Origin: Elephas maximus indicus
Taxonomy: Eukaryota; Chordata; Mammalia; Proboscidea; Elephantidae
Length of the DNA: 64,000 nucleotides
Direction of reading: 5' to 3'
Assembly (NCBI RefSeq): GCF_024166365.1
Contig: NC_064819.1
Location: 111,458,293-111,522,292, forward strand
In this document: positions 33,801-47,900 of the stretch, piece by piece
Layout: every line of letters starts with the position of its first letter
Position numbering within the stretch: the first letter of the stretch is position 1
Made by a program: the position numbers and the translations under genes
Notes under the pieces: generated by a model
What the model was told of the DNA's origin: nothing
The model's database searches: none
Seen by the model: only the letters and a program-made list of their open reading frames with translations

Positions 33801-36800
33801 CTTCGGACTTCTTTTTGTTCCCAAAACTCAAAGAATGTTTAAAAGGAACACAATTTGAATCCCCCAGGATGCTGTGTTATAAATCGAAGAGCACAGAATT
33901 CTTTGGGGAGGGGTTAGGAGATAAAAACGCCACCTTCAGAAGAATATAGACCTAGGTGGAGGATGTGTCAAGAAACATTAGCGTCACATTTTGATATTTT
34001 TGTTTAATAAAGGTCTTTATGATTTTGTGGCAATACTCTTTTACTTATCCTCGTATTTATCTTTATTTTCCTAGTGCCTCATATGTAGTCAGTAAACATT
34101 TGATGAATGAGTTAATGCATGAGTAAATCCTTCCTAAGACCAAAATTATACAGCTCTAAGAAATAGGCAAATAGCATTTTTGAGGTTTCCAGTACCATCT
34201 CACTTAAACATATCACTATTTCAGTCCTTCTGTTTACTGTTTCATATTGGTAGATATTTTTGTTTTCAGGAAGCTTTCCTGATTGCAGTTTTTCAATGTG
34301 TTGCTTCAAAATCTGTTGCAGCCCAGATCTCTCTTCAAGTTCCAGCTACCTACGCAGCATCTTCATGTGGATATCTCAAATACAGCACTTTGAATGTGTC
34401 CAAACCAAACTTGTTAAACCAGACAACTCCTCTGTTTTTCATAAGCTTAAAATATGGTATCACCATCCTTTCAATTGAACAAGCCAGAAACTGAGGCATG
34501 ATTCTTGACTCTTCCCTTTCACTTACTACTCATATTTAGTCACCAAGTCTGATCGTTTCTGTCTCCCAGATATATGTCAAATCCATCCTCTTCTCTCCAT
34601 CCCTGGAGCTACTGCTTTGTCCAAGTATTATTTATCTCTTCCTCTGGACTACTACAAAAGCTTTCAAACTGATCTCTTTCTATCTACCCCACAACCATTT
34701 TGCTCTCACTGTTTCTCTGAAACTGATCTTGTCAGGGCCCCCTATGTCTATCATCCTATTTTAAAAATACTGTTTACAAAAATGAAAACTCTATCCTTCA
34801 GATTGCTCAAGCCAAAAATCTTACAGCCATCCTTGATTTCTCTCTCTCACTGCATATTTAACCTGCTAGCTAATCCCATTGATTCTACCTTCAAAATATA
34901 TAGAGCCTTACCAGGGCCCCACAACTCCCTGATCTAAGCTTCCATCATCTGTTACCAGCATTATTGCAATAGTCTCATATCTAATCTATCTTGTCTTCCT
35001 ATAGTCTACTCTCAGAACAGCCAAAGTGATCCTTCTCAACAGTAACCTCAAGCAGTCACCCCTCTGCTCAAAACCCGCTGCTGGCTTCTGATGCTCTCCA
35101 TGATCTCTGACCCTTGCTTACTCTGTTCCTCTGCTACCCTCGTCTTCTTGCTGTTCTTCTAACATACTAAGCTGACTCCTGCCTCAGGGCCACAATACAT
35201 ACTGTTCTTTTGCCTGGGACACTTTCTGTCAGTTATCTGCAAAGTTTATTTTCTCAAACTTCTTTAGGTCTCTGCTCAAATGTCACCTTATCAGAAAGGC
35301 CTTCTCTGACTGTCCCATTTAAAATTCAGGTACACCATTCTTCCCCACCCTCTGGCACTCTATATTCCCTTTCCTTACCTTATTTTCAGGAGACTTACTG
35401 CCCTCAAATACCTCATACTTATTTATTGTCTCATGCCCCAACAGAGAGCAGGGAATTTTGTTCGTTTTGTCCATGGCTCTTTCCCCCATGCGTAGAATAG
35501 TACCTGGCACGTGATAGGTAGTCAGATATTTGATGAATGATAGAATGTACCCATCCATTCTTGCCTCACTACAGTTCATTCTCTATATTTCCATGTGGCT
35601 AATCTTTATAAAACTCCAGTATTATGACATCACCCCCGTTTAAAACCCTTCAACAGCTTTTTATTGTAGCTTGGAAAAAAGTATAAAAAGTTTACTATGG
35701 AAGAATGGCCAGGACTTTTAGTTTATAAGTCACAGAATCTCAACCCAACCTAGCTTAGGCTAAAAAAGGGTATTTATTAGCTTAAATACTGAGAAGTCCA
35801 GAGACTGCACTGACTTTAAGCAAGCTGAATTTGCATGTTAAAATGACATAATTGAGTGTGTCTCTTCTTTTTTCCTCTCCCTCTAACTGTAGCTCTGTTC
35901 TCTGCTTGAAAACAAGAATGCCGTCTTTCATTCTTATACACATTCCTGCCTCAAGCTTAGCATACTTCTTGACCCAAAAGATATTCATTACTAAATGAGT
36001 GAATTTGTAAGTCCGTTTCTTTGTTTTGTTTCTTTTTCCTCCAAGACTTAACTACTTATGACACAGTGAAACACTACTTAGTATTGAATACACCACTTGA
36101 GGACAATATCATGACTCATGGTTTATCAAGGTAAGTATTGTTTTAGTTTAACTCGATTTTTTTTCCTTTTATCCCCCTTTCTTCCATTCTTGCCATAAAT
36201 GTTAACTTTTGGGCTCTTTTGATCTGGAATCTAGTAAAATCACCCTTAGAGAATGGTGATGGTACATGTATAGAGGGTATTTTTCTTAGAGTTTGTTGCA
36301 GTTAAAATGGGAAAGAGACAGAGCTACAGGATATTTCAGACTAAACCTACTAAGATATTTGCATCTTGATGGGGTTATCTCAGGATCATGTGCTGGTGAT
36401 GGACTCAAGAGATATTTTTGAGCACTCTTATATTAAATGCACTGTGTGGGGCCCTGCAGTGGGTACAAAAGGAGTAAAACAGCTCCTGCCAGGGGAGTTT
36501 ACCAACAGGGAGAATAAAACCCAAGACCCAGTGCCGTCCAGTTATAAAAACAGTATACAGTAAATGCAAAAGAAAATGACTAATTATTACAGGGTTCGGG
36601 GAAAAGAGAAGGTAAACAATAGGAAAGATGTCACAAAGGAGGCGGAATATGATCATGGTTTTGAAGGGATTTGGCTTTTGACAGGCAGAGTTAGGAAGGA
36701 GGGACAATAGTATCTGGATACAATTTGCAACACAATTTCAAATTATTAGAGTTGGTTACTTCATTAAATGGTTAGTGTCCTTAACATTATGATGATTTCA

Positions 36801-39800
36801 TTTAGCTTTTGTTTTATTTCCAAATTCTAGAACTCCTTGTCGTAATTATACAAGCAAAAAAATATGTTAATAATGTCAAGTGTTATTTTTACTGTCACTT
36901 GGGCAATCTTTTTATATGTCTTTGCTCACCATTCGTTCCCATTCTAAACTCAGCAGGTGTGTTCTCAAACTGTACCATACTTCCTCTGTTCAATAGTCCT
37001 GCTTCCTAATTCACAGAGAAAACTGAGGATCTTAGGCTTCCTTCCCCATCCCTATAAACCTATTTATTATATCTTTACCCACCCTTACCTTCCTCCCTCC
37101 ACTGCCTTTGCTCATGCTGTTCCTCAAACTGTAATACTTTCTTCCCCAGTTTCTCTGAGTCTAGTCATCTTTGTTTTCATCCTTCAAGACTGCTCTCTGT
37201 TCCCATGTTATGATTTGTGCTGGGATGTTCAAGTCTGTCCTATAGCTCCAGAGTGATACCACCTCTTTTTCTTTAATGTTCTCTTTTCTACCCAGGTGTT
37301 CTTTAAAATACCACACTTCTAACCTAAGATTCATGGATTTCTCTGCAGGCATAAATCTGTCTAACATACACTGCTCTGCCTACCAGATCTGTCTGTTTTG
37401 GAAAGATATAAGATTTCCCATTAGTATAATCTAGTCCTAAATCTGAAATAACTAAGTCTTATCACATTCTACCACTGCACATCTGTCAGTTTGTCATACT
37501 ATGATGGTTTGCATGTTGCTGTGATGCTAGAAGCTAAAAAAAAAAAAAAAAAGCTAGAAGCTATGCCACCAATATTTCAAATACTAGCAGGGTCACCCAT
37601 GGTGGACAGGTTACAGCTGCACTTCCAGACTAAGACAGACTCGGAAGAAGGAGCTGGCAGTCTACTTCTGAAAACATTAGCCACTGAAAACCTTCTGTAT
37701 AGCAGCAGAACATTGACTGATTCGGTGCTGGAAGACGAGCCCCTCAGGTTCAAAGGCACTCAAAATACAGCTGGGGAAGAGCTGCCTCCTCAAACTAGAG
37801 TCAATCTTAATGACAGGGATGGATGGAATCAATCTTTTGGGATCTTCATTTGCTTATGTAGCATGACTCAGAATGAGAAGAAACAGCTTCAGACATCCAT
37901 TAATAATCGAAACGTGGAATGTATGAACTATGAATCTAGGAACATTGGAAGTCGTCAAAAATGAAGTGGAGTACATAAAGCTGATATCCTAGGCACTGGT
38001 GAGCTGAAAATGGACTGGCATTGGACATTTTGAATCGCAGAATCGTATGGCCTACTATGCCAGGAATGACATATTGAAGAGGTATGGCTTCGCATTCATC
38101 ATTAAAAAGAACATTTCAAGTTATATCCTCAAATACAATCTGTCAGTGATAGGATAATACCCATATGCTTACAAGAAAGACCAGTTAAAATGACTATTAT
38201 CCAAATTTACGCGTGAACCACTAATGCCAGAGATGAAGAAGTTGAAAGATATTTACCAACTTCTGCAGTCTCAAATTGATCAAACATGCAATCAAGATGC
38301 ATTGATAATTACTGGTGATTGGAATTAGAAAGTTGGAAACAAAGAAGAAGGATTGGTAGTTGGAAAATATGGCCTTGGTGATAGAAACAAGACCAGCGAT
38401 CACATGATAGAATTTTGCAAGACAAATGACTTCTTTGTTGCAGATACCTTTTTTCAACAACATAAATAGCAACTGTATCTGTGGACCTCACCAGATGGAA
38501 AACACAAGAATCAAATTGATTACATCTGTGAAAAGAGACAGAAACCCTGGTGGCGTAGTGGTTAAGTGCTACGGCTGCTAACCAAGAGGTCGGCAGTTCG
38601 AATCCGCCAGGTGCTCCTTGGATGGGGCAGTTTGTCTCTGTCCTATAGGGTCGGTGGGAGTCGGAATCGACTCAATGGCGGTGGTTTTGGTGGAAAAAGA
38701 CAATGGAAAAGCTCAATGCCATAAGTCAGAACAAGGTCATCAGTTGCTCACATGCAAGTTCAAGTTGGCTAAAGCTGAAGAAAATTAAAACACGTCCATG
38801 AGAACCAAAATATGACCTTGAATATATGCCACCAGAATTGGGAGACTGTTTCCTGAATTTAAAGCATGCAGTATTCCCTTATTCTGTTTGAACAACTGCC
38901 GCTTGGTCCATGTACAGGTTCCTCATGAGCACAATCAAGTGTTGGGGAATTCCCATTCTTCATAATGTTATCCATAATTTGTTATGATCCACACAGTAAA
39001 ATGGCTTTGCATAGTCAACGCACCTGTTGCTGTCGAGTCCATTCCAACTCATAGCAACCCTATAGGACAGAGTAGAACTGCCCCATAGGGTTTACAAGGG
39101 AGCAGCTGGTGGATTCGAACTGCCAACCTTTTGGTTAGCAGCCATAGCTCTTAACCACTGCTAAACGTCTTTCTGGTATCCTCTACTTTTAGCCAAGATC
39201 CATCTGATATCAACGGTGATATCGCTTGTTCTATATTCTCTTCTGAATCTGACTTGAATTTCTGATCGTTTCCTGTCAACATACTGCAACAAATATTTTT
39301 TAATTATCTTCAGCAAAATTTACTTGCGTGTGATGTTAATGATGTTGTTCAATAATTTCCACATTCTGTTGGATCAGCTTTCTTTGGAATGGGCACAAAT
39401 ATGGATCTCTTGTAGTCGGCTGACCAAGTAACTGTCTTCCAAATACCTTGGCATAGAGGAGTGAGCACCTTCAGCACTGCACCCGATTGTTGAAACATCT
39501 CATTTGGTATTCCATCAATTCTTGGAGCCTTTTTTTTTTTTTTGCCAGGGCCTTCAGTGCAGCTTGGACTTCTTCCTTCAGTACCATTGGTTCTTGATCA
39601 TATGCTTTCTCCTGAAATGGTTGAACATGTATTCCTCCCATCTTTTGATGCTTCCTGTGTTGTTCAGTATTTTACCCATAGAATCCTTCAGGATTGCAAC
39701 TCAAGGCTTGAACTTTTTCTTCAGTTCTTTCAGCTTGAGAAATGCTGAGCATGTTCTTCCCTTTGGTTTTCTAACTCCAGGTCTTTACACATTTCATTAT

Positions 39801-41912
39801 AATACTTTGTTTTTTCAAGCCACCCTTTGAAATCTTCTGTTCAGCTCTTTTACTTCATTTCTTCAATTTGCTTTAGCTACTCTGTGATGAAGAGCAAGTT
39901 TGTCTTATCTGATACCATTTTGGTATTTTCTTTCCTGTCCTTTTTCTTTGTTCACGTATGAGGTCCTTGATGTCATCCCACAACTTGTCTGGTCTTCTGT
40001 CATTGGTGTTCAGGGCTTCAAATGTATTCTTGAGATGGTCTCCAAATTCAGGTAGGATATACTCAAGGCTATATATTGGCTCTCTCGGACTTGTTTTGAT
40101 TTTCTTCAGCTTCAACTTGGACTTGCATATTAGCAGTTGGCGGTCTGTTCCACAGTAGACTTCTGGCTGTGTTCTGACATTATTTGAGCTTTTCCGTTGT
40201 GTCTTTCCACAGATGTAGTTGATTTGATTCCCGTGTATTCCATCTGGCAAGGCCCATGAGTGTAGTCACTGCTTATGTTGCTGAAAAAAGATATTTGCAA
40301 TGAAGAAGTCATTCGTCTTGCAAAATTCTATCATGCAATCTCCAGCACTGTTTCTATCACCAAGGCCATATTTTCCAACTACCAATCCTTCTTCTTTGTT
40401 TCCAACTTTCTAATTCCAATCACCAGTAATTATCAATGCATCTTGATTGCATGTTTGATCAATTTGAGACTGCAGAAGTTGGTAAAAATCTTCAACTTCT
40501 TCATCTTTGGCAGTAGTGGCTGGTGCATAAATTTGAATAACCGCATTAACTGGTCTTCCTTGTAGGCATATGAATATTATCCTTTCACTAACAGTGTTGT
40601 ACTTAGGACAGATCTTGAAATGTTCTTTTTAGCAATGAATGCAACACCATTCCTCTTCAAGTTGTCATTCCTGGCATAGTAGACCATATGACTGATTCAA
40701 AATGGCCAGAACCAGTCTATTTCACCTCACTAAAGCCTAGAATTTTGATCTTTATGCATTCTATTTCTTTTTTTTGACACCTTCCAAATTCCTAGATCAT
40801 ACTTTGTACATTCCACATTCCGATTATTAATGGCTGTTTGCAGCTGTTTCTTCTCATTTTTAGTCATGCCACATCAGCAAATGAAGGTCCCAAAAACTTG
40901 AGTCCATTCATGTTGTTGATGTCGACTCTAGCTTGAGGAGGCAGCTCTTCCCCAGTTGTATTTTGAGTGCTTTCCAACCTGAGGGGCTCATCTTCCAGCA
41001 CTATTATCAGACAATGTTCTGCCATTCATAAGGTTTTCACTGGCTAATGTTTTCAGAAGTAGACTGCTGTCTCCTCTTCCTAGTCTATCTTAGTCTGGAA
41101 GCTCAGATGAAACCTGTCTACCACAGTGACCCTGCTGGTATTTGAAATACCAGTGGTATGTTTTTCAGTATCACAGCAACACGCAAGCCACCACAGTATG
41201 ACACTGACAGACACATGGTAGCCATCTTACTGAAGACTTCTTTAATACATTATCTGCTTTCTTTTAATATTTATTTTTTAAAGAGGTCTAGCCAGTTCAC
41301 ATTATGCCCTCAAACAATTTATAAGAAAAGGACGGGGCCATTATTCCTTGCATTCTTAAATTAGTGTGTGCCAAATGGGGGCCTACAGTTGGCTGAAGGG
41401 TCCTTGATATGGTCAGGATACAGATAAAAGAATCCTGTCATAATCAATTACAGGGGATATCCACATTGTTTTAATCAAATTTATTAAAATTTAGCACTAT
41501 GGTAGAAGTAGTTTCCATTCTTGGGACTTAGATGAGAAGCTGAGCTGGCGCCTGGCCTCTCTGAAGTAAATGAACAAATGAAAATGAAGTGCTTCCTTAC
41601 CATCTTCTGGGCACAGGAGAATACTGTGTATCTCTCTCTACCCTATCTTTGCTCTTCCTTACCTCTTGGTTAGTTTTGTATGCTTTTTATGGTAGTTTTA
41701 GAATTTAGGTGAATTTTTTAGTTGTTTAAAATGTTCTTTTGTGAAAATACAAAGGTGTATTAAAATCAGTGATATTAAACTTTGACTTTCAGAGAATTTG
41801 AACAAACAGAAAAGAGGGTAAAAGAATGGAATACATATGGCAAAACAGTCAGTTCTTTCCACATAGGCAACACCTGTTATGTGGACAGAGACTCAAGAAA
41901 ATTTATGTGCTC

Positions 41913-41953
<41 letters not shown>

Positions 41954-44900
41954 AAACAAGGTCAGTAAAGCATTGGGGTGAGTCATTTGTTGGTGATATG
42001 TAGATAGATTATATGAGTTGAGTTTCTTCTCTTATATTGAAGTAGCTCGAAAGCATTTTCTCTTTTGCGTTTTAAGCCTTGATGTGAAAGAGGTAGAAAG
42101 AGTGTGGTTAGTTCGTGTTACAGCTGTTTAGAATAAGGAAGAACTACAGAGATTCCCAAAGCACTTCAACTTCTCTACCTCATAGCCTCAGAGGCTTCAA
42201 GAGCCTAGACACAGAGTTCAGTGATTCTACTTTTGTGAGGTATTTAATGTGCCGGGAGGACATAAAAGTTTCCACAGTTTTTCTCCCCAGCCTTCCATTA
42301 GCCAGATTTAGCTACTTATGATCCTATCTTAGGACTCAGTGATAGCAGTTTCTAGGCCTTCCATTTTCTGTGATTCAGGTTGACCATTCCTCTCATCAGA
42401 TGTTTTTCTCCAGAAAAGTTTAGAACACTTGATGAGTTTTCAGTTTACTGAATTATTATCATATTCCTCTATTGCCACCCTAACGTCATGTCTACATACA
42501 TAATGAACTGACAGTTTCCTAACTCTCCAGTTACTCATTTACAGACTCTCCCTTGACTTACTCCCCAGTGGGTTGACCACATCCATTTTGTATGTTTTTG
42601 AGAAATTAACAAAGTCTGAGGAAGGGCCGATTAACCTTATTAGGTAAGGAGAAGGGGGATAAGCAGAAATTCCGCAAGCCTTATACCTAAGCATAGATTG
42701 AAGGAGAACAGGAATTTTCCAATTAGATGGGAGTGCAGGGCATTCCAGAGGAAAAAATTAAAAACACAGAGGTGTTACACAGTGTGCTATGTACTGAGAG
42801 CCCAGGTACTGGGCATACTGTTAGAGCATACTGGGCAAAGAGACGAGAATTTGGAGGACTGTATGACATGGCCAGAGCATGAGTGAAATCTGATAATAGG
42901 TTTTAAGTAGGAAAAATGACATAATTAGATTTATATTTTAGAAAGATCCGTTAAGTATCAGTGTTCAGGGTGGAGAGAAATAGGCAAAGTTATTATAGTC
43001 AAATGGAATATCTTAGTGAACTGAGTCTTAAACAGTGGCCAAATAAATTTGTTTTTTAAACCTAACCCAATGATGTGATTCCCCTGTTTAAAATCCTCTC
43101 AATAACTTCCCTCACATCTAGAATAAGATCTAACTCCTTAATTAGGCTTCATGTTCTGATTCCTGCCTGCTTCTCGTCTTTCCTCTGTCTGGACTCTCAC
43201 CCTTCTTTATGATGTCGCACCTGTATTGGCTGCTTTTGGTCCCTTAGACACAACAAGAGTTTTTGTGGACTGAGGACTTTGCATGTCCTGTTCCTTCTGC
43301 CTACACTTCTCTTCCTCTAGGTCTTCATATAGATGCTTCCTTTCACTACTCAGGTCTCAGTTCTGCTGTCACCCTCAGAGTGTTTTCCCAACTGCCTGTT
43401 ACTTAGTTACTGTCTATCACATCACCCCTTTTTATTTTATTCATAGCACTATGAATAAAATTATCATTTCTTTGTCTTACTCCAGCTAGAGTGTAAGCTC
43501 CTTGAGGGCAGGATCTTATGTGTCTTCTTCACTGTCTAAAAGAGTGCCTGGCATCAGCAGGTGCTCAAGGTGTATTTGTTGATTGACTAACATTCTTTTT
43601 GTTTTTATTTTTTTTTACATTTCTCTAATAAATTAATTTAGCATTAATTTTCAGGTAAAAGAGCATTATTATGGAGACTATTGAAATAACTTGTAATATT
43701 TCATTTTTTCTAAATATCAAATTCTCTTATAATTTAGAAACTATTATATATTATCCTTCAGTTTTCCTTATTTGTGTCTGTAGTTTATGCTCTGGACTGG
43801 TAGCTTCTATTCTGGGAACACCCGCTGATGTCATCAAAAGTCGAATAATGAATCAACCAAGAGATAAACAAGGAAGGTAGAAAGATTTCAGTATCCATGT
43901 CTTTGAATGCCTGTAATAATATTGTTAAAGTTTTTCTTATGTATTTATTTATTCTTGGTAGAAATGTTTGTGTGTTTATGTTTTCAACCAGGAAATTGTT
44001 CTTATGCATTTACTTGCTCTTTGTTCTTTGCAAATGTACTGTGCATTTGGGGAAATAAGCTAATTTACAGTCATACTATGTACACATAGGTATTCATTGT
44101 GATTTTATTGTTTTCAAAAAGCTTTCAAAAGAGTACTCTGCTGAGAATTTACAGAGCACTTTTTCTTCAGAAGCCTTATGATTTATAGGTGACATGAAGA
44201 ATTTGATTTGCTATTAAACAGTATATGTTCTCTCTAGAAGAGATAAGGTGGAATGAAGACCAAGGATGGGGTGAATGACAAGAGTCAGCCTTGAAAATAT
44301 CCTTAACTTCTACATCTATGAACCACAAATATTACTTGTTCTAAATTAGCAGAAAATATTTAACTTAAAATATTTAAATTTATACTTAAATATATTTAAG
44401 TACTTATACATTAGCTTAAATTTTTTTTTATATCTTTTTATACAATGCGATTAATTGCAGTTATTTTATGTCTATTTATGAAGAAGAAATTTAACACAAT
44501 TGTCTTACTTTCTTTTTAGGGGACTTTTGTATAAATCGTCTACTGATTGCTTGATTCAGGCAGTTGAAGGTGAAGGATTCATGAGTCTATATAAAGGCTT
44601 TTTACCATCTTGGCTGCGAATGGTAAAGTTAGGTTCCCCCCTTTATTTTTCTTTTCTTTGTATTTAAATTATTTTTAATTTGTAAATATCTTCTCCTTTT
44701 CATTTTGGTTTTTGGCATGGCCCTGCACCAAATCAAGGTCCTTTCTTTCTTTTTTAACCCGTCTCTTGGTTTTCTTTCACCTCTCCTGAGAATCATATTA
44801 CCTTTGTTGGTAGATTAATGTAAACTAATTCAATTATGTCTATAAATAAATAGATTGATATTCTGTTTTTATAAAGATAATGGATAGATTTTCTGCAATG

Positions 44901-47900
44901 TGAAACCTTTAATAGTCTCTTTAGCCAAAATATAGTAGTTTGGGACAGGTGTATAGATTTCGCACTAGAGATAATGTTTTAAAACATAATTTGTTACTCT
45001 AATGGCAAACATTACACTGCCCATTAATCCTTATTTCCATAGAACTCTGCTTAGTGAGGAAGTGTTACATCATTTTTATTTGATTTAGATATGAAATGAA
45101 CTAAAATGAAGGATTAGATAGACTAAGTAACATTGATAATATAAAAACAAGGCAATCAAGTCTTTCATGAGTTAGAGAATATTTAAAAGAATGGATGAGT
45201 TATGGGCTTAGAAATTCAAACAATGAAAAATTAACATAATATAATAAATATTAATTGAACACCTACTCCATGCAAAGTCCTGTGCTATAAAGGTGTGGCT
45301 TTGAGGTGAACGTGATAGTCTCAGCCCCTTGCCCTAGTGCTGGAGCTTGTATTACAGTTTAGGTTGACCAAAAACATTGAGTAAGAAACATAAGTGGTGG
45401 GTGTTATGGGAAGAGTGCATGGTGCTGTGGAAGTACAGAGCGGTAGAGTCACTATGAGTCAGAATCAGCTTGATGACAACTGGTTTAAGTACAACATACG
45501 CTGGGAGATTAAGAAAGTCTCCTTGGATAACTGACTTTTGAATGGAGATTTGAAGAATAAGTATGACTTATTGGCCAGGTAAGAAAGATAGAAATTAGTT
45601 AGAGGGAATAAGATGGACAAAAAAGCATGATGAGATCAAAGAACCAAAGAAAGCCCAGCAGGCTGAAGCACAGACACTGGAGGACAGAGACCAGATCAGG
45701 GAGGGATGTATAAACCTTAAGAGCGATGGAATGCTGCTGAAGAGTTTTAAATAGGACGCTGGTTGATGAACTCTGCGTTTTTAGAAAGATCATTCTGGCT
45801 GCCGTGTAGGTTGGAAAAAGGGCAGGAGTAGTTGTAGTTGAGAGATAATGGGGGCTTGAACTAGAGTATGACAGTGGGGACAGAAGAAAATGGATTCAGA
45901 AAATATTTAGGAGGTAGAAACATGACTGATTGGAAGGGGGTGGAGGAATGGTTGGAGAAGAAGAGGGAGTCAGCTTTACTCCCAGATTCCTGCTCTGAGC
46001 AACAGATGGTAATGTAATAAACCAGAAGATTTTGGGGTAAAATAACAAGTTCAGTTTTAGCTGTGTTAAGTTTTAGATACCCATAGTAAAGAATATAATA
46101 AAGATCATATAAGTCTTTTTCTACATATACTTGGTAGAATTATCTACATATAGATGGTAATTAAAGCTATGGGAATAAATGATATCCCCAGGGGATAGTA
46201 GGTGTCTGTTTATTAACATGAAATTAATAGAGCACTTGGCAGTATCCCATACAAATGTGTACCATACTTGAAAAACATTATTTTGGTGGTCTTGATTATA
46301 TCTTGAAAGTATATCAAAACTGGATATTTCCTACTGGAAAGGAAGATTTTCATTTGGCCTGCATAAACCAGGCACTGTTTAGGTGCTGGTAACACTAAAG
46401 AATAAGACAGAGTCTTCGCACTAGAGAAGCTTACAATGCAATGGAGAAGATAAATGTGTAGTTAAAATAACAAATCATAACATAAAGCTAATAATACTGT
46501 CCCTTGGTATATGGTCAACACTGTGCTAACCGTTTTTGTGGCTTAACTCATTAACTTCTCCCAGCAACCTGTAGAATAGGTTACTATCGTGTCCTTCTTT
46601 TATAGACGAGGAAACAAGAGTTTACAAAGTCTAAATAACTTGGCCAGGTTACAAAACAACAACAAAAAACCAGACCCATTGCCATAGAGTCAGTTATTAA
46701 ACAGTGGAGTCAGGGCATCAAACCCAGTCAGCCTGACTCCAGATGACATAGCTTTAATAAGGAAGTTGTGTCAGTTTATCAAACATAGCAGTGATCGGGA
46801 AGATGGTTAGGACCAGGCAGTGTTTCATTCTGTTGTACGTGGGGTCATGAGTCACAGCCAACTTGACGCCAGCCAATAAGAACATTAGTGACATGCCACT
46901 GGCGTGAACAAAATATTGTGGGAACACTGACAGTGGAATAAAAATGTCTGTAACTGAGAAGTTACAGAATGTTTCACAGAGGTAATTTTTGATTGGGCTT
47001 TGGAGAAAAGCATCAGAGCAGCATGAACATAGGCCTCAGGTCATGTGTTGGCCTAAAAAGCTGGAAAACTGCAGAAAAGTCATTGTGGATAGAAAATAGA
47101 TTCTCAGAGGGGAGGTGGCAGGAAACAAGGCTAGAGAAGAAGATAAGGGCCAGGTTGAGAAGGATCTTGGGACTACAGGTATAAGCCTATAGTCAGCAAA
47201 ACAACTGTTTAAATGGGGGCGGTGTGCCAAGATTTGTTTGGGGGCAAAATTACTTTGGGAACAGTATAGAAGATACACTGAAAGCTAGGACACAAGAAAG
47301 GAAGTCCTGGCAGTGACCTAGCCAGTAGATAACTATAGAAGTAAAGAAAAGATAGAATATAGGAACATTCATGGTTGATTTCACAGGATTTAGTAACCAA
47401 TTATATGTGGAAGGTGAGGTGGTGGGGGAGAAATGGAACTTTCCTGTGTCTAGTGTGGGAGTCCAAGAGGATGAGTGAGACCATTGATGAAACCAAAATC
47501 AGAGTCAGGAGGGAATGAGGGGCAAGGAGAATATCCGAGTACAAGCAAATGCTGGGATTATTTAATCAGACCCATTTTCTTTATGTATGAGACTCAGGAA
47601 GTATAAATTACAAAAACAATAAAAAAAAAAAAAAAAGATGAGCAGTGTGCTAAGCTCTTTACATACATTAATTATTTTTTAAATCTTACAAGAACCTAGT
47701 AAAACAAATGATGTTATCCTCATTTTTTTTTCAGATGAGAAAACGATGGCTCAAAGAGTTAATAAACTTGCTCAAATTCATATAACTAGAATGTGGCAGC
47801 CCTGGGAATTGACTTAGGTCTCTTCACCGCTAAGCCCCATGCTCCAAACTAATGTACTGAATTGCCCAAGGGCCTGAAGCTAGTTATAAAAATTCTAAAA

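Larger units (their letters stand above)
31560..34115 (+). repeat. L2 LINE split by RTE-derived, AfroSINE and mariner inserts
   Basis: L2 pieces at 31560-31815, 32141-32612, 32776-32881 and 34056-34115 form one collinear 3' end, finishing with TAGTGCCTCATATGTAGTCA and GTAAACATTTGATGAATGA. The inserts are listed separately. Confidence 0.75.

Noticed and set aside
37491-37964. 157-codon open frame in intron 6
   Set aside because: It is RTE 5' sequence matched by the reversed copy at 40900-41206; not a host gene.
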